Assembly: GCA_027625915.1 (NCBI GenBank)
Contig: JANTQA010000023.1
Coordinates: 2,666,001 to 2,730,000, forward strand
DNA length: 64,000 nucleotides
Source of the DNA: Anaeramoeba flamelloides
Lineage: Eukaryota > Metamonada > Anaeramoebidae
Direction of reading: 5' to 3'
The notes under the pieces are model-generated. The model was not told the DNA's origin and made no database searches. It saw only the letters and a program-made list of their open reading frames with translations. Made by a program: the position numbers and the translations under genes. Below are positions 12,401 to 23,540 of the stretch, piece by piece (positions within the stretch are counted from its first letter, which is position 1; each line of letters starts with the position of its first letter).

Positions 12401-15400
12401 AATTTTTAATAAGCAATGTGATTGATTCAAAAGTTATAAAAAAGTGAAAATTTAATTAAAATTATAATTTTTTTTAACAAATTCTTTAAACTTTAATAAT
12501 TTGTAAATTTCATCAATAGTTTTAAAATAGAATTATTTCACTTTTTATGAATTTAGATTTCATTTTTTTGAAATTGTGTAAAGATTAAGTAATTAATTTA
12601 ATGACAAACCAAATATAATTATTTTGAAATAAAAAAATAAAAATAAAATCAAATACTAATTTCATAACAAATTATACCGCCAAATGTTTGTTGCTATTTT
12701 AACGTAAAAAAAAAAAAAAAAAAAAGTATTTTAAATTGAAAACAAGTAAAAATATTAATAAACTTAAATTCAATCTCTAAATTGATTTCAGAATCTAATT
12801 GCTTTAATTTGGATTTATTAAAAAAAAAAGAAAATCAAAAAACCAACGATGCAATAATTGAACAAATTTAAACTTTGGCTTTATCGTTGTTATCTTTTAT
12901 TTTGTAAATCGAGATTAAAGCATAGGCTTGTAAAAAAGAAAAACCTTTAACTAAAATTTACTGAAGCATTTATTCCAAATTTAAAGAAATATATATTCTT
13001 AATAGTGAAGGTGAATTTTTCTGTACAAGACTATTCGATACCTTACAACCTTGTAAATTTCTTTTTGTAGATGTCAAAAATATAAGAATAATAAAAATAA
13101 ATATTCTCGAAATTATGAAAATTAACTTTTATTTTTTTTTTTGTAAAACTTTTATAATATTTTTTTTAAAAAAAGTTAACTAGTTTAATTGTATCAAAAT
13201 ACTGTAATTAAATACTATATCAACAAATAATTTGAACATTTTTTTTTTAGTTTTATAAAATAACTGCTATTGAAACATACATGTGTATGATAATACGACT
13301 AAACATTTGAATAAAAAAAAAAAATTAAGGATTAGAACAAAATATAAAACCAAGTATCAATTTTCATCATTGAAAGGCAACTATTATCTTTGATTTTAAT
13401 TTAAAAATTCCAAAAACCAACAATCTCTTTGAGAAAAACAAGAGATTTTCTCGATTATTTTTTGTGTCTTGTTCCATAAAAAAAATTTTTTTTAAATTTA
13501 AATAAACTTAATATTGCTCTCTTCAAAAATAATTAAAAAAAAAAACAATTGCAAATAATAAATAGGAAAAATATTACTTGGATTTTCAGGTGTCATTATG
13601 GTACTTATGTCCTTAGTAATTGCCTTTGGGTTATGTTGTTATGCTGATGTCAAAATTAGTATGGTGATCAGTGAAGTTATTCCATTTTTAATCTTAGCCA
13701 TTGGTGTTGATAATTTGTTTTTAATTACACACTCATTTGAAAGAACTGATGAAAACTTATCAATTGATGAAAGACTGGGAATTGCGTTGGGGCACGTTGG
13801 ATCGTCCATCACCTTAGCCTCATTATCTGAATTTTTGGCCTTCATCTTGGGTCTTGTTGCAGCAGTCCCAGCAATCACCTCATTTTGTATCATGGCAGCT
13901 GTGGCTGTTTTAGTCGATTGGATTTTACAAGTTACCCTCTTCATCTCTCTTACTGCACTTGATGCCAAAAGGGTGGCCGCTAACAGAATTGATTGTATCC
14001 CAATCTTCAAAAAATCCTCCTCAACAGAGAGCAAAATCATTAAGAAAGTTAATTTTAGTTCCTCCAATGATGATGATGATGACGACGGCTTTTCTTCTGA
14101 TCGTACCTTTGGATCCAATGATTCAGACTCTTCTGTTGATTCCACTAAAAAGCAAAAAAATGAAGAAAAAGAAGAAACAAGCTTATTAAAGAAATCCAAA
14201 ATTAAATACAACAAAAACAATAAGAATTTGAAAAGCAGACACGAACAAAACAAATATGGATCTTGGATGGAAAAATTCTTTGGGAAATATTATGCGCCAA
14301 ATTTAATGCGACTTCCTGTAAGGATAGTCGTTCTTCTCGCGTTCATTGCCATTTTCATCTTATGTGGTTATGGTACTATCAACAATACTGTCTTGGGGCT
14401 AACACAACAGACATCTTTACCTAAGGATTCCTACTTGATACCCTTTTTCGATTTACAAGACGAATACTTGTCTGCAGGCGCACAACTCTATTTCGTTTTA
14501 GACGATTGGAAATATTCTTACATCGAAGAAAGTAAGGATACCATTCTGTCCAAAAATGGGACCTATCTCTCGCCAGCCGATTACTTGGCAACACTGACTG
14601 CCAACGCACCATATGTCTTTAAGGGCAATTACCAGAGTTGGGTCGATGATTTCATGTCTTGGCTAAGTTGCGAAACAATCCCTCTCCAAAACAAATGGAA
14701 GCACAATTACCCACCAGAAGACGAATTTTTAAAATATGTCCATCAATGGATTGACGACCCTTGTAAAGATCATTGCTATCCATTTTGTGGTGCTCTTCAT
14801 GAAGCGGATATCACCTTTAAAAAGAATGGCGATATTGGCCCAACTCGCTTTTCCACTTTCCACATCCCTTGTAAAAACCAATCAGATTTCATTAACAGTC
14901 TCATTTGGTCAAGAAGAGCAGTGGAATCACAGACTATCATCCCCTCTTTTGCCTATAGCCTGTTTTATGTTTATTTTGAAATCTATGTGAGAATTAAAAT
15001 GATCCTTTTACAAAATGTTGCATTAACCCTATTAGCAATCTTCCTTTCAACTCTATTCATGCTCTTTTCGATACAAACTTCAATTATCCTGATCGTTACC
15101 GTTTGTATGATCGAAATAGACATGTTGGGAATCATGTCTGCTTGGGATATCGAATTAAATGCGCTGTCTGTGGTCAATCTTGTTGTATGCTTGGGGTTAG
15201 GTGTAGAATTCTGTGTGCATATCGCGAGATCATTTTTATACCAAGAGGGTTCCTATAAAAATAGAGCTATATCTTGCTTGGCAGATATGGGTAGCTCCGT
15301 CTTCTCAGGGATCACCCTAACTAAATTAATCGGAATAGCAATCCTTGGATTTGCCAATTCTTTAGTTTTTTCCATCTACTATTTTAGAATGTTCCTTTCA

Positions 15401-15622
15401 ATCATCGTTCTTGGCGCTGCTCATGGATTAATTTTCTTACCAGTCGTTCTCAGTTTTATTGGGCCTCCTTCCATAATACAAAAAAATAAAAAATTTTTAA
15501 TAAAAACAGAAGACATCTTTGATTCAGAATCAGGATCAGATTATGATACCACTTTTAAAAAAAATGCACCTACAATTTCCACAAATGAAGCTTTATTTGA
15601 AGATGAGGATAGTGATTTTTAA
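6498..15622 (+). CDS. NPC1: NPC1-like sterol transporter without N-terminal sterol-binding domain
   Basis: Four exons: 6498-6630, 10165-10395, 11724-12224, 13566-15622, all joined in phase 1; 973 residues. NPC1 moves cholesterol out of late endosomes/lysosomes. Order matches human NPC1 from its second membrane helix on: helix at residues 28-44, FGPDYRLEQIII in the middle luminal domain, MCFRPIRGNWCQ, the sterol-sensing domain (about 265-430, with VIPFLILAIGVDNLF), a Ser/Asp/Lys-rich cytosolic linker (about 440-520), the second luminal domain (SLPKDSYLIPFF; WVDDFMSWLSCE), and a last membrane block with GVEFCVHI (about 834) and MGSSVFSGITLTKL. The splice calls are supported because each junction restores conserved family sequence (for example LVRG|KILLGFSGV). 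The N-terminal cholesterol-binding domain, signal peptide and first helix are absent; the tail ends DSDF instead of a lysosomal LLNF-type signal. AATAAA occurs at 15648 and 15656. Confidence 0.93.
7108..7252. repeat. Inverted repeat (hairpin)
   Basis: Left end CACTACAAAAAATCTCATGA with following CTTTT pairs imperfectly with right end AAAGTCTTGTGATTTTTTAT TGTG. The interior repeats CACTTT / AAAGTG-type words (CACTTTTGTAAAA, CACTTTACAAAGTG). Looks like a short terminal-inverted-repeat element with decayed arms. Confidence 0.5.
7861..8140. repeat. Modular palindrome cluster: type-B hairpin, two type-A hairpins, decamer array
   Basis: A type-B hairpin (7861-7932; poly-T/AATTCC arm against TTAAATCAAAAAAAGC) is followed by CCGTTAGG and a type-A hairpin (7951-8010, right arm decayed), then a well-preserved type-A hairpin (8027-8100; AGCTTTTCCAG arm against CTGGAAAAGCT). 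Directly after come three or four 10-bp units in register from 8103: CACTTGACGG, CACTCTATGG, TATTTGTAGG, CACTTCC. Confidence 0.8.
9590..9800. repeat. Palindromic MITE-like element, copy 1
   Basis: Terminal inverted repeats CCCCAATCCAAAATTTTTAA (continuing CACACC) on the left and GTGTGTTAAAAATTTTGGAG on the right, about 210 bp, AT-rich interior without coding potential. A reverse-oriented relative lies at 21724-21932 with the same ends and a similar inner arm (AAAATTCAATTT). Sits in intron 1 of the NPC1-like gene. Confidence 0.75.
10861..11160. repeat. Modular palindrome cluster ending in a 10-bp tandem array
   Basis: Order: CCGTTAGG, type-A hairpin (10861-10933, CCAGAATATAAAAGAAT against ATTCCTTTGAATTCTGG), CGTTAGG, type-B hairpin (10949-11020, AATTTGAGAAATAAAACG against CGGTTTATTTTTCAAATT), type-A hairpin (11029-11098), then a clean decamer array at 11101-11157: TACTCTACGA, CACTCTACGG, AACTCTACGG, CACTTGACGG, CACTTGACGG, CACTTCC. 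The hairpin/decamer order is the same as at 8027-8140. Confidence 0.85.
11232..11336. repeat. Inverted repeat with 24-bp arms
   Basis: Left arm AAAAAAGTGAGGAATAAAAG followed by TTTT pairs with right arm AAAACTTTGATTCCTCACTT TTTT, with about 55 bases between. Lies just downstream of the decamer array in intron 2 of the NPC1-like gene. No coding capacity. Confidence 0.7.
12225..13565 (+). other. Intron 3 of the NPC1-like gene (1.3 kb)
   Basis: Bounded by GTAAGT and AAATAG. Plain AT-rich sequence with homopolymer runs; I see no exon, palindrome-family copy or inverted repeat in it. It interrupts the sterol-sensing domain between its first and second membrane helices. Confidence 0.88.
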
Positions 15623-15783
15623 TTAATACAAATACGCAAATTAGAATAATAAAGAAATAAAAGCGATATTTTTTCATTTGATTTTTTTTACCCTGATATT
15701 TGTGGGATTTATGATATTACCTTGATTTACCAACAATTTATTTGTATTGGTTTTCCCTTCCTTTTTTTCTTGGAATACACATT

Positions 15784-15810
15784 TCTCTCTCTCTCTCTCT
15801 CTCTCTCTCT
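15784..15810. repeat. CT dinucleotide microsatellite
   Basis: About 13 uninterrupted CT units just after the 3' end of the NPC1-like gene. One of few non-A/T microsatellites in the window. Confidence 0.95.
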
Positions 15811-17120
15811 TGAATGTCAAATAAGTTTTTTTAATGTTTTTGTTTGGTAAACCGTTTGCTTTCAAAAGTTGTTATTTTGTTTGTTATCCAGCGATTTGAA
15901 TATGAAAAAACTTGTGTTTTTTTTTTTTTTTTTGATTTGATCGTTTAGAACAAGTAATGTATTTGGGAGGTATAAAGTGATAATTAAATACACTTTTGAT
16001 TCGAAAAATAAAAAGAAAAAAAAATAACAAAGGGGGTATAAATTTTAATCCTTCATGTAAAACTAACTTAATGTTTGATTGATTGATATTTTCATAATTC
16101 ATATATATATATAAAGGTGGGAAAAAGATTTTTTTGATAATTTTAGGAGAAAAACAAATTTAAACTTTTTTTTAAAAAGATCAAAATTTTGAATTTAGTA
16201 AAGAAAAAATCTTTCAAAAAATTAAGTCGAACGATATATTAAACACAGGGAAAAAAGTATTTCTTTTTTATTAATTATTTTGAAAGAAAAAAATCAAATT
16301 ATTAATTGAACTTTTTCAAAATTCCAGAAACAAAAGTTCATTAGACTATCAAATTTTCTGACTTAAAACACAATTAATATTTGTAATTATATAATTATCA
16401 AATTAACAAAAATTGGTCTCTAAATGTGCATTAATTTGATCAAATAAGTTTTTGTTACGATCATAGATAAAAAATGGGAATTACATTAGTTGTTCCATGG
16501 ATAAAATTTTATGGTTTAAAGTAGTCAAAAGAAAAACGAAGAAAATTGTAATTTTTTTGAATCTTTATAAAAGTCCCTTTGGGAATTGAACAAAAATCAT
16601 TCAACTATAAAAAAAAACATATTTTTCAAAAATAAGAATTAAAATAAATAAAAATATATACAAAGAAAGTTATATTATATAGTAAAATGAATAAATTTTA
16701 TTTTTAATATTTTAACCAGATTTAAACACCTTGAAACCTAATAAATAAAATACACACATCAGTTAAGGTATCTTTTAACGATGTAACAAGAAATGAATGA
16801 TATACAGCATACTTTTCCCAAGAGATAAAATTTTCCTTTTGAATTTGATATATACAAACTATAGGATCCAAAAAAATTGATTTTTAAATTGACACATATA
16901 CAACAATCGATAAAACTCAATAAAAAAATTATAGTATTAGTCATCTTTAAATTAAAAAATCTTGAATTATTATCATTTTTTTTCTATATAGAATTTGAAA
17001 TGATCAATAAATAATTACAAAAAATACAAAAAAAAAAAAAATGATAAAAGATAAAGATTTTGATCATCTCCAAATTACTAACTTAACAGAACAAACATTT
17101 TATTGATTTTTTATTAATAA

Positions 17121-17146
17121 GGATGGTAAGTTGGTTAGAGTGCTGG
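17121..17146 (+). other. tRNA A-box-like fragment
   Basis: The stretch GGTAAGTTGGTTAGAGTGC resembles the D-arm/A-box of eukaryotic tRNAs (AGTTGGTTAGAGC type). No TTCGA-type B box or acceptor-stem partner follows within 80 bases, so this is not a working tRNA gene. It could be a tRNA fragment, the head of a tRNA-derived SINE relic, or chance. Confidence 0.25.
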
Positions 17147-17279
17147 TAAAACCTTGTCTCTTTGCATTGTGTAAATTTAAATATTCATGAAAGGCAAAAT
17201 TTAGAAATTAATTAAAAAAAAAAAAAACATACTTTCAATATTTTTTGCGAATAATAGAAAATTAAAAATAACTGTTATA

Positions 17280-18795
17280 AAAATAATTGGGACAAGCCAA
17301 AAAAGTATTATATTTATTTTGTCAATAATGAATAATTTAATTGTATAAATTTTAAAACTTTAAAAAAAAAACCGGATTTTTTTGAAGATAATAAGAATCC
17401 AATAAAGACCTAAACATTTTAAGAACGAATGTATCGAAATTAAAATCTTATGATTTCAATTTCATCTCAATAGACCTATAAGAATATCATTAAAATCCCA
17501 GATTTTGTTATAAAATCAAATCTTATTGGATATCAAGAATTTTCACTATTTTTTTATCTTTTACATTTTAAATTTTATTTGTTAATTAAGTATTTCTTGA
17601 TTAATTACTTTGAATTTTATGTTAATTACTTAGGTTCTTTAAACTTTGATTTTGATATTCAATGCTATTTTTTAAAAACAGAAAGTTTTCAGTTTCTATT
17701 AAGATTTAGAATTAAAAAATGAAAAATTAGAAATTGGGTGATTTTCACAATTGTTTAATTTATATTAGAATAGAGTTTTTTTCAAGTGCTCACAAAAAAT
17801 TTCTTATTAAATATTAGTTTATTTCTTAAAATTGTAATTTCGGAGATCTTGGTTATCTATAAACTGAAATTTTGTGATCATTTTTCGCCCCTTTACAATC
17901 AAAAACAAAGATTTTGATTTTTACAGCATTTTATTTAAGGATATTGATAACATTGAAATGAAAATAATCGAAGTTAGACTATATTACTTCTAAAAAAAAG
18001 TTTTAATTTCCATTTTTTTATTATCTTCAAAAAATTCTGATGATTTTGATAGTTTTTAAAATGTTTGTAATTAAATATTTCATTTTTGACAAAATAAATA
18101 TAACACTTTTTTGACCTTTCTCAATTTTTTTCACAATAGCAAGTAAAAATGAAGAAAAAATAAAATCAAAAATATAATTCATGATAAAGTATTGAAAATA
18201 ACTCCTGATATGAAAAAAATCTCTTACAAGATTTTTAATTATGAATATTAGTAAATTCATATGTATTTCTATTATTTAAAATCAAATCCTTTTTTTTAAG
18301 AATCAAACTATTGAAATAATAACTCACCTACTTATTCGTATCATGATTAATGAAATTAGACTTGTTCAATACAACATCCAATCAATCAAAAAACAAGAAT
18401 AATAATTATCATGTTTCCATTCTCTTGCAAACCTCTATAAAACTCGATTGTTTTTCAAAAAATTTGATCTACTTATGCTATCAAACAATAATTGAGTATT
18501 CTAGAAACACCCTCACTTTAATGAAATTTAGGTAGGTTTATTACTTGACTCATAAAAAATTTGATATTAATAAAAAGGATTTGATTGAAAATAATTCCAA
18601 TTACACAACAATTTCCCTAATATTCACAATTAAAAATCTTGTAAGAGATTTTTTTCATATCAGGAGTTATTTTCAATACTTTATCATGAATTATATTTTT
18701 GATTTTATTTTTTCTTCATTTTTACTTGCTATTGTGAAAAAAATTGAGAAAGGTCAAAAAAGTGTTATATTTATTTTGTCAAAAATGAAATATTA
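17280..18795. repeat. Large inverted-repeat structure with three copies of one terminal sequence
   Basis: Segment 18080-18247 is the near-perfect reverse complement of 18620-18790 (about 165 bp; both arms encode the identical nonsense peptide containing DFFHIRSYFQYFIMNYIFDF), with about 370 bp between. The outer motif AAAAAAGTGTTATATTTATT occurs at 18116 reading left and 18760 reading right, and a diverged third copy (AAAAAAGTATTATATTTATT) at about 17301. So an older element (about 17290-18120) and a younger palindromic unit (about 18070-18795) seem to share ends. Confidence 0.8.
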
Positions 18796-18891
18796 AATTA
18801 TTTACAGTTATTTTCAAAAAATTTTCAATTTTTTAAAATGGCAGCACTTGTTTATTTTTCTTCCTTACAGTTTGGGACTAAAAATGAAACA

Positions 18892-19296
18892 GGGAAAAAA
18901 AGTTCAACACATTTTTTCATTGGTAACCGTAATAGAACCTGAAAAGTAAATTCAATTAAAAAAAGAAACCAATTAACTTAAAAGAATAATTCATGATATT
19001 ATTTTCAATCGAATCCAAAAAACACAATTTAAATCTCATTTCATATCGAAATTATTTAGAGTGGCTTTGGAGATCTCAAAATATAGTCAATTTTTTTCAA
19101 CAAATTTTTAATTATAGATCAACCAAAGAAAAACTCCATACCAAAAGGTAGTATTAGATAAACTATTATTGTGTTGAATCCTTCACTTTGGCTTTATTTA
19201 TTTATTTATTCATTTTTCAATTGATCTTACTTTTCATTTTCAGGTTCAGTAAGGTTCCATTTAAAAAAATGTGTTGAACTTTTTTTCCAGAACGGT
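18892..19296. mobile_element. MITE-like element with GGAAAAAAAGTTCAACAC ends, copy 1
   Basis: Terminal inverted repeats GGGAAAAAAAGTTCAACACA and TGTGTTGAACTTTTTTTCC, about 400 bp, no coding capacity. Inner sequence is shared with 40350-40768: both have GAAACCAATTAACTT, GGAGATCTCAAAA/CGAGATCTCAAAA, TAGTCAATTTTTTTCAACAA and TGATCTTACTTTTCATTTTC in the same order and orientation. Confidence 0.85.
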
Positions 19297-19512
19297 TAAC
19301 TAAAATTTATTGAATTTTAATTAATCTCAATAAAATTGACGAATAGTAATTCATAAAATTAAAAATGGTAATAAAAGATTAAACATGCATGGAATTATTC
19401 AACCCCATCTCTTTTATTTCTTCGTGATTCTTATAATTCTTTCTTATGTAATATGATTTTTTTTTGTTTTTATTTTTTCCTATTTTATTTTGTTTTCTGT
19501 TTGATAAATTAA

Positions 19513-20285
19513 TTAATTTTCTTCCTTTTCTTTTTCTTCTTCCTTTTCATCTTTTGTTTCTTCTTTTGTTTCTTCAATGATTTCGTCAATTTCATCAATT
19601 TCTTCCTTCTTTTTTGGTTGAGTGTCCTTATGGATTTTTAAAGCGATGGCATCCATTTCTTTTCTTCCGAGAGATGTAACTTTTCTTGTTCCCTTTTTAG
19701 TTTTTTTAACAATTCCAATTTTTTCGAATTGATGTAAAATGGATCTTGGGATCTTTCCGCTTCCCTTGTTATAGTGCGAGGGTTTGACTCTAATTTTGTT
19801 TTTTTTTGAGTAAATTTTTTTGAATCCTCCAACACCAGTAAATGGTCTAATGTAGAGTCTTCTAAGGATAGAAGCAGCTCTGATATAATACCTTGGAAAT
19901 TTTAGAATCATTAAATAGGAATTTATTTGGATCATTAGTTCAAAAGGATGAGAAGAAAAAACAAAAATAAAAGATTTGTAAATAGGAAAAAAAAGTAAAG
20001 AAAACAATTTTATGTTGTTTTTTTTTTTGTTTTTTGTTTTTTGTTATATTGTTTTTTGTTCTTTTGTTATTTGTTTTATAAGAAAGAAACGAGAAATAAT
20101 TACCAATCGCGATCATAAGGAGAAAGTTCTTTTGTGAAACCAGTTTTTACAATGTCAACCCAACTTGGTTCTTTAAATTTGTCACCTCTTTTTAAATGTT
20201 CAGCATAAGCCTTAATAAATTTTGGTGATTCTACATCTTTTACGGAGACACCACCATACATATAAATTCTTGTTAAATATTCCAT
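19513..20285 (-). CDS. RPS19: 40S ribosomal protein S19 (eS19)
   Basis: Two exons on the minus strand: 20285-20104 and 19891-19513, with a 212-bp GT-AG intron; 186 residues. eS19 is a small-subunit protein needed for 18S rRNA maturation. The match is clear: [87 protein letters not shown] and [20 protein letters not shown]. The intron falls exactly at the D-W|YY tryptophan codon. Human RPS19 is 145 residues; here about ten extra residues precede VSVKDV (an alternative start at MYGGVSV is possible) and a Glu/Lys/Asp-rich tail of about 35 residues follows the folded domain. A reading frame opening inside the intron (near 20007) is an artefact. Confidence 0.96.
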
Positions 20286-20330
20286 TTTTTTAAAAAAACA
20301 ATGGGAAAGTTGCTTTTTTTTTTTATTTTT

Positions 20331-20381
20331 GGTTTTTTGTGTTTTTTGTTTTTTGTTTTTTGTTTTTTGTTTTTTGTTTTG
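20331..20381. repeat. GTTTTTT tandem repeat upstream of RPS19
   Basis: About seven units of a T-rich heptamer (GTTTTTT) begin 45 bp upstream of the RPS19 start; a looser version lies in the RPS19 intron (20012-20065). On the coding strand this is CAAAAAA. Whether it is a promoter feature or simple slippage cannot be told. Confidence 0.8.
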
Positions 20382-21109
20382 TGTACATTTAAAATAAAGT
20401 AGGAAGGGATAAGAGTGTTGAGGAGAAATTAATGAGTGAGGTGAATATAGAAAGTTTTGTTACTTTGGAGAAATAACTTTTAGAGGAAAATGAAGAAAAT
20501 GACTTTTTTATCCTTCATGAAAACCAATCTTGAAATAGTACAATATGAAACTCACAACAGTTTTTTGGACTCCTCATTTCTAATATTCCTTAAAAAATCA
20601 ATAGAAGAACTAATTCCTTCTTCTTTCTGAAAAAAACCAAACCATTAAATCCTGAATTCGCAAAGTCTGAGTCAATAAATATTAAAAAGATTTCTTTATT
20701 GAAGAACCTAACTTTTCTCTTTGACTTATCAACAGCTTTATGATAATTTTTTTTTAATTTATCAAAGTATTATTGTTACATTAACCTTTGCAATTTAGAA
20801 ACCAGTAATTCTTATTAAAAGGTGTTTATCTTTTTGAGAAATCATATAAGTACAAGGGTTAAAGAAACGGGTAATAAACAGAGGCAAACATGATATTGGT
20901 TTCTAAGGTTTAATTAAAAAAGAAATCAAAAAAATAAAGATTAAATTGAAAATTTTAACCAAAAAATAAAGGATATTTTTAAGACAATTTTTAATCTTCA
21001 AAAAAACAAAAATTTTTAAAAAAAAATAGAACAAATTACATATTATTTTTAAACAATTCAATTTATAATTTATAATTTTCACAATATTTAACTCTGTTAG
21101 ATTTGAAAA

Positions 21110-21240
21110 TTGATTAAGACTTATGTATACTGGTTTATACAGAATTAGATATTACATTGGAACATGAATGAAAAAAAGCATGGTTTTTATTTTGGAACTT
21201 AATTATGTACTCTGTGCAGAAATATTTTTTATAACTGTGA
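21110..21240. repeat. Right-hand part of the 490-bp inverted-repeat element (third copy)
   Basis: The run GTATACTG, TTAGATATTACATTGGAACA, AAAAAAAGCATGG, TTTTGGAACTTAATTATG and TGTGCAGAAATATTTTTT follows the order of words at 41660-41775 and 40895-40990. The left half is too decayed to delimit with confidence; it may begin near 20850. Confidence 0.6.
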
Positions 21241-21723
21241 ACCCCAATTTGTTAAATATTTAACAAAAGTATTAGTTATTTTTTTAAAAATACCCCTCTT
21301 TCACATTTTAAAAAATTCTTCAAGAATTATAACTGACATGTGATACTATTGGAAGCCGTATATGTGATTATATCAGATATTCTTATCAGAAAAAATAAAC
21401 TAAAATTCAAAATTTTCCACACAGCTAAAACGTTCCAAACAATCACAGCAATACAATTTCATTGAAATTGGAGATAATTTTGATTTTTTTGTAAAATATG
21501 ACAATCATTTTTTCATCTTTTAGTTTTTCTTTTCATTTCATTGTTTGAATTACGTAATTTGCTTAGTTGGATCAAAATTTTTCTACAAGGTTTATATTAT
21601 GTTGAGGTTGAGTTGTTCCAAATAGAAGAACTCAAATAAAATCAGTTGGTAGTACCAAACTATTTGATCGATCAATATTCCTAATAGAATTTTTACAAAT
21701 TTACTAATCTATTTTTTTGTTTT

Positions 21724-21932
21724 GCTCTCTCCAAAATTTTTAACACACCCATGATTTATTTGTATTAATAATTATTTATTTTTTGTTTTGTGAGTATTGT
21801 AATTTATAAAAAGGTGTTAACATTTCAATTAGTGAATGGTTCTAATTTGGTAAATCTTCGAGAAGTGATTAAATAAGTATTTTTTTTTCATAAATTGAAT
21901 TTTGGTGTGTTAAAAATTTTGAATTGGGGTTT
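21724..21932. repeat. Palindromic MITE-like element, copy 2 (reverse orientation)
   Basis: Ends CTCTCCAAAATTTTTAACAC and GTGTTAAAAATTTTGAATTG followed by GGG. Same ends as 9590-9800 but inverted, about 209 bp, with the inner arm AAATTGAATTTTGGTGTG. Confidence 0.75.
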
Positions 21933-23540
21933 ATATTCAATCTTTCAATAAATTATTTTTTTCAATTTTGTAATTTTTTATTGTTTCTTTTATTTTTTCT
22001 TTTTCTGTTTCCTTTCATTTCTTTCATTTTTTATTTTTTTTTCAATGTTTTTTTGATTAAATTAACTTGGTTGAAAAAAAAAAAAAAAAGAGATCGTTGA
22101 TAATAACAAGAGACAGGAAGAAAATTGAAAAATATAATACCTTTAAATAACTAAATGTTTATTAACAAACCATCTTCTTGTTAACACTTTTTGTAAAAAA
22201 TTTCGTTATTAAAAAATTTAAAATTCTCTGAAAAAAAATTTTGATTAAGTGCAGAGACATTATTTCGAAAAATACTAGTATGAAATTGAAAAAAAAAAAA
22301 TTAAAAGTTAATGAATAACAAAAAAATTAATCTATAAATAACATATGAAGCGCGAAAAGAACTCCAATATCTCAACAATCAAAATAGAGGAAATTTTTAG
22401 AAAAAACCTTTCAAGAGAGATACTAAATTTCCAATTTTAATATTCCCGAATTATAATTTTGAAAACAACTGTATAGACTTCGAAGTGCTACTCTTAAGCA
22501 CTTTTTGAAATCTAGAAGATTTTTTTTTATATTTTTTTGATTTCCATAAATGGCTTATATTTTTCTCAAGAATGATACAAACTTCTTAATTTGCTAAAAC
22601 ATAGAGGATACAAAATAACCACAAATTAGATTAAATTGAATTAAATTGTTGGTATATTTTTATATAAGGATGTGCTTCAAATTGAAGAAATTTAACCCTT
22701 TAGAAGTTTAAAAAAAGAAGCAAGTAATTTTTTTTTGTATAAATTAATCCTTTGTCAAGTGATAATATATAAGGATCTAATTTTTTTTTCAAAATTTGAA
22801 TTTTTGGATTTTGAGAACCCTTCAATTTTTTTTTTCGTTATTTTATTTTGTTGCTAATTAAATTGAAAATATTTTTTTTTTATTGTTCTTTGAATTTTTT
22901 CAATCAAAAAAAAGGTAATATCAAAATACCCTTTTATGGTTTCAAGACACTTCTTGAGTATGGAGCAGATCCATGATAAATGAAACGACCATTAACTTTA
23001 TTTTTGAAGTTTTTTTTTTATTTTTTTAATAATTTTTAAAAAATCAGGCTTTTATATATTTAGAATAATTTCAAAGTGAATTATGAATCTTTAATAATAT
23101 TTATTTCTTTACTGTTCTTGAATACTAAAAAATAAATTGTTGTTTTTCAATTTATTATAACTAATGAGTAACAATTTTTGAAACATAATTTAGTTGAATT
23201 GCATTTTTCTGTATATTATTTTAATTGTTTCTAAAAAGATAAACTTGATGGCTTTTATTTAAAATTTTATAAAAGTCATAAAAGTGAAAAAAAAATAAAA
23301 AAACGTTTAACCCTTATGGCTTTTTTAATTTTATTCAATAAAAGAAAGTAAAAGTTTAAAAATATAAATAATTTTTTATAAAGTATAAAAAAAAATAGGT
23401 TAATATTTTGATATAGATCCTTTGACAAATTCTTCAAGCAAACCAGATATGAGAATAAAAAAATTTTACACTTAAAAATCCTATAATTTCATAATTTTGA
23501 GGAATGTTTGCAGAGGGAATTTGAAGAAAACACCATCAAA

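Larger units (their letters stand above)
15623..19512. other. Intergenic between the converging NPC1-like and RPS19 genes
   Basis: Both genes end here, so no promoter is needed. It contains a CT microsatellite (15784-15810), a tRNA A-box-like fragment (17121-17146), a large inverted-repeat structure (17280-18795) and one MITE-like element (18892-19296). Open frames seen at 18027-18260 and 18545-18796 encode the same peptide on opposite strands and are arms of the inverted repeat, not genes. Confidence 0.75.
20286..23540. other. Intergenic between RPS19 and ADA1
   Basis: Both neighbours are on the minus strand, so the RPS19 promoter is in the part near 20286 and the ADA1 3' region near 23540. 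No exon is evident. It holds the heptamer repeat, a partial copy of the 490-bp element seen at 41285-41775 (right half at about 21110-21240), and palindromic element copy 2 (21724-21932). The segment 23000-23220 shows weak similarity to 51520-51740 (words TGAATTAT and TGTTCTTGAATA in the same order), a possible old repeat. Confidence 0.65.

Noticed and set aside
13639-14253. 204-codon antisense frame
   Set aside because: Antisense shadow of the NPC1-like exon 4; Ser-rich only because it mirrors Asp/Lys codons.
18027-18796. Two 'paralogous' small proteins on opposite strands
   Set aside because: They are the two arms of one inverted repeat; the peptide is Phe/Ile-rich and has no domain.
19892-20007. 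S19 start inside the intron
   Set aside because: The frame upstream of 19891 is intronic. The upstream exon at 20285-20104 supplies the conserved N-terminus.
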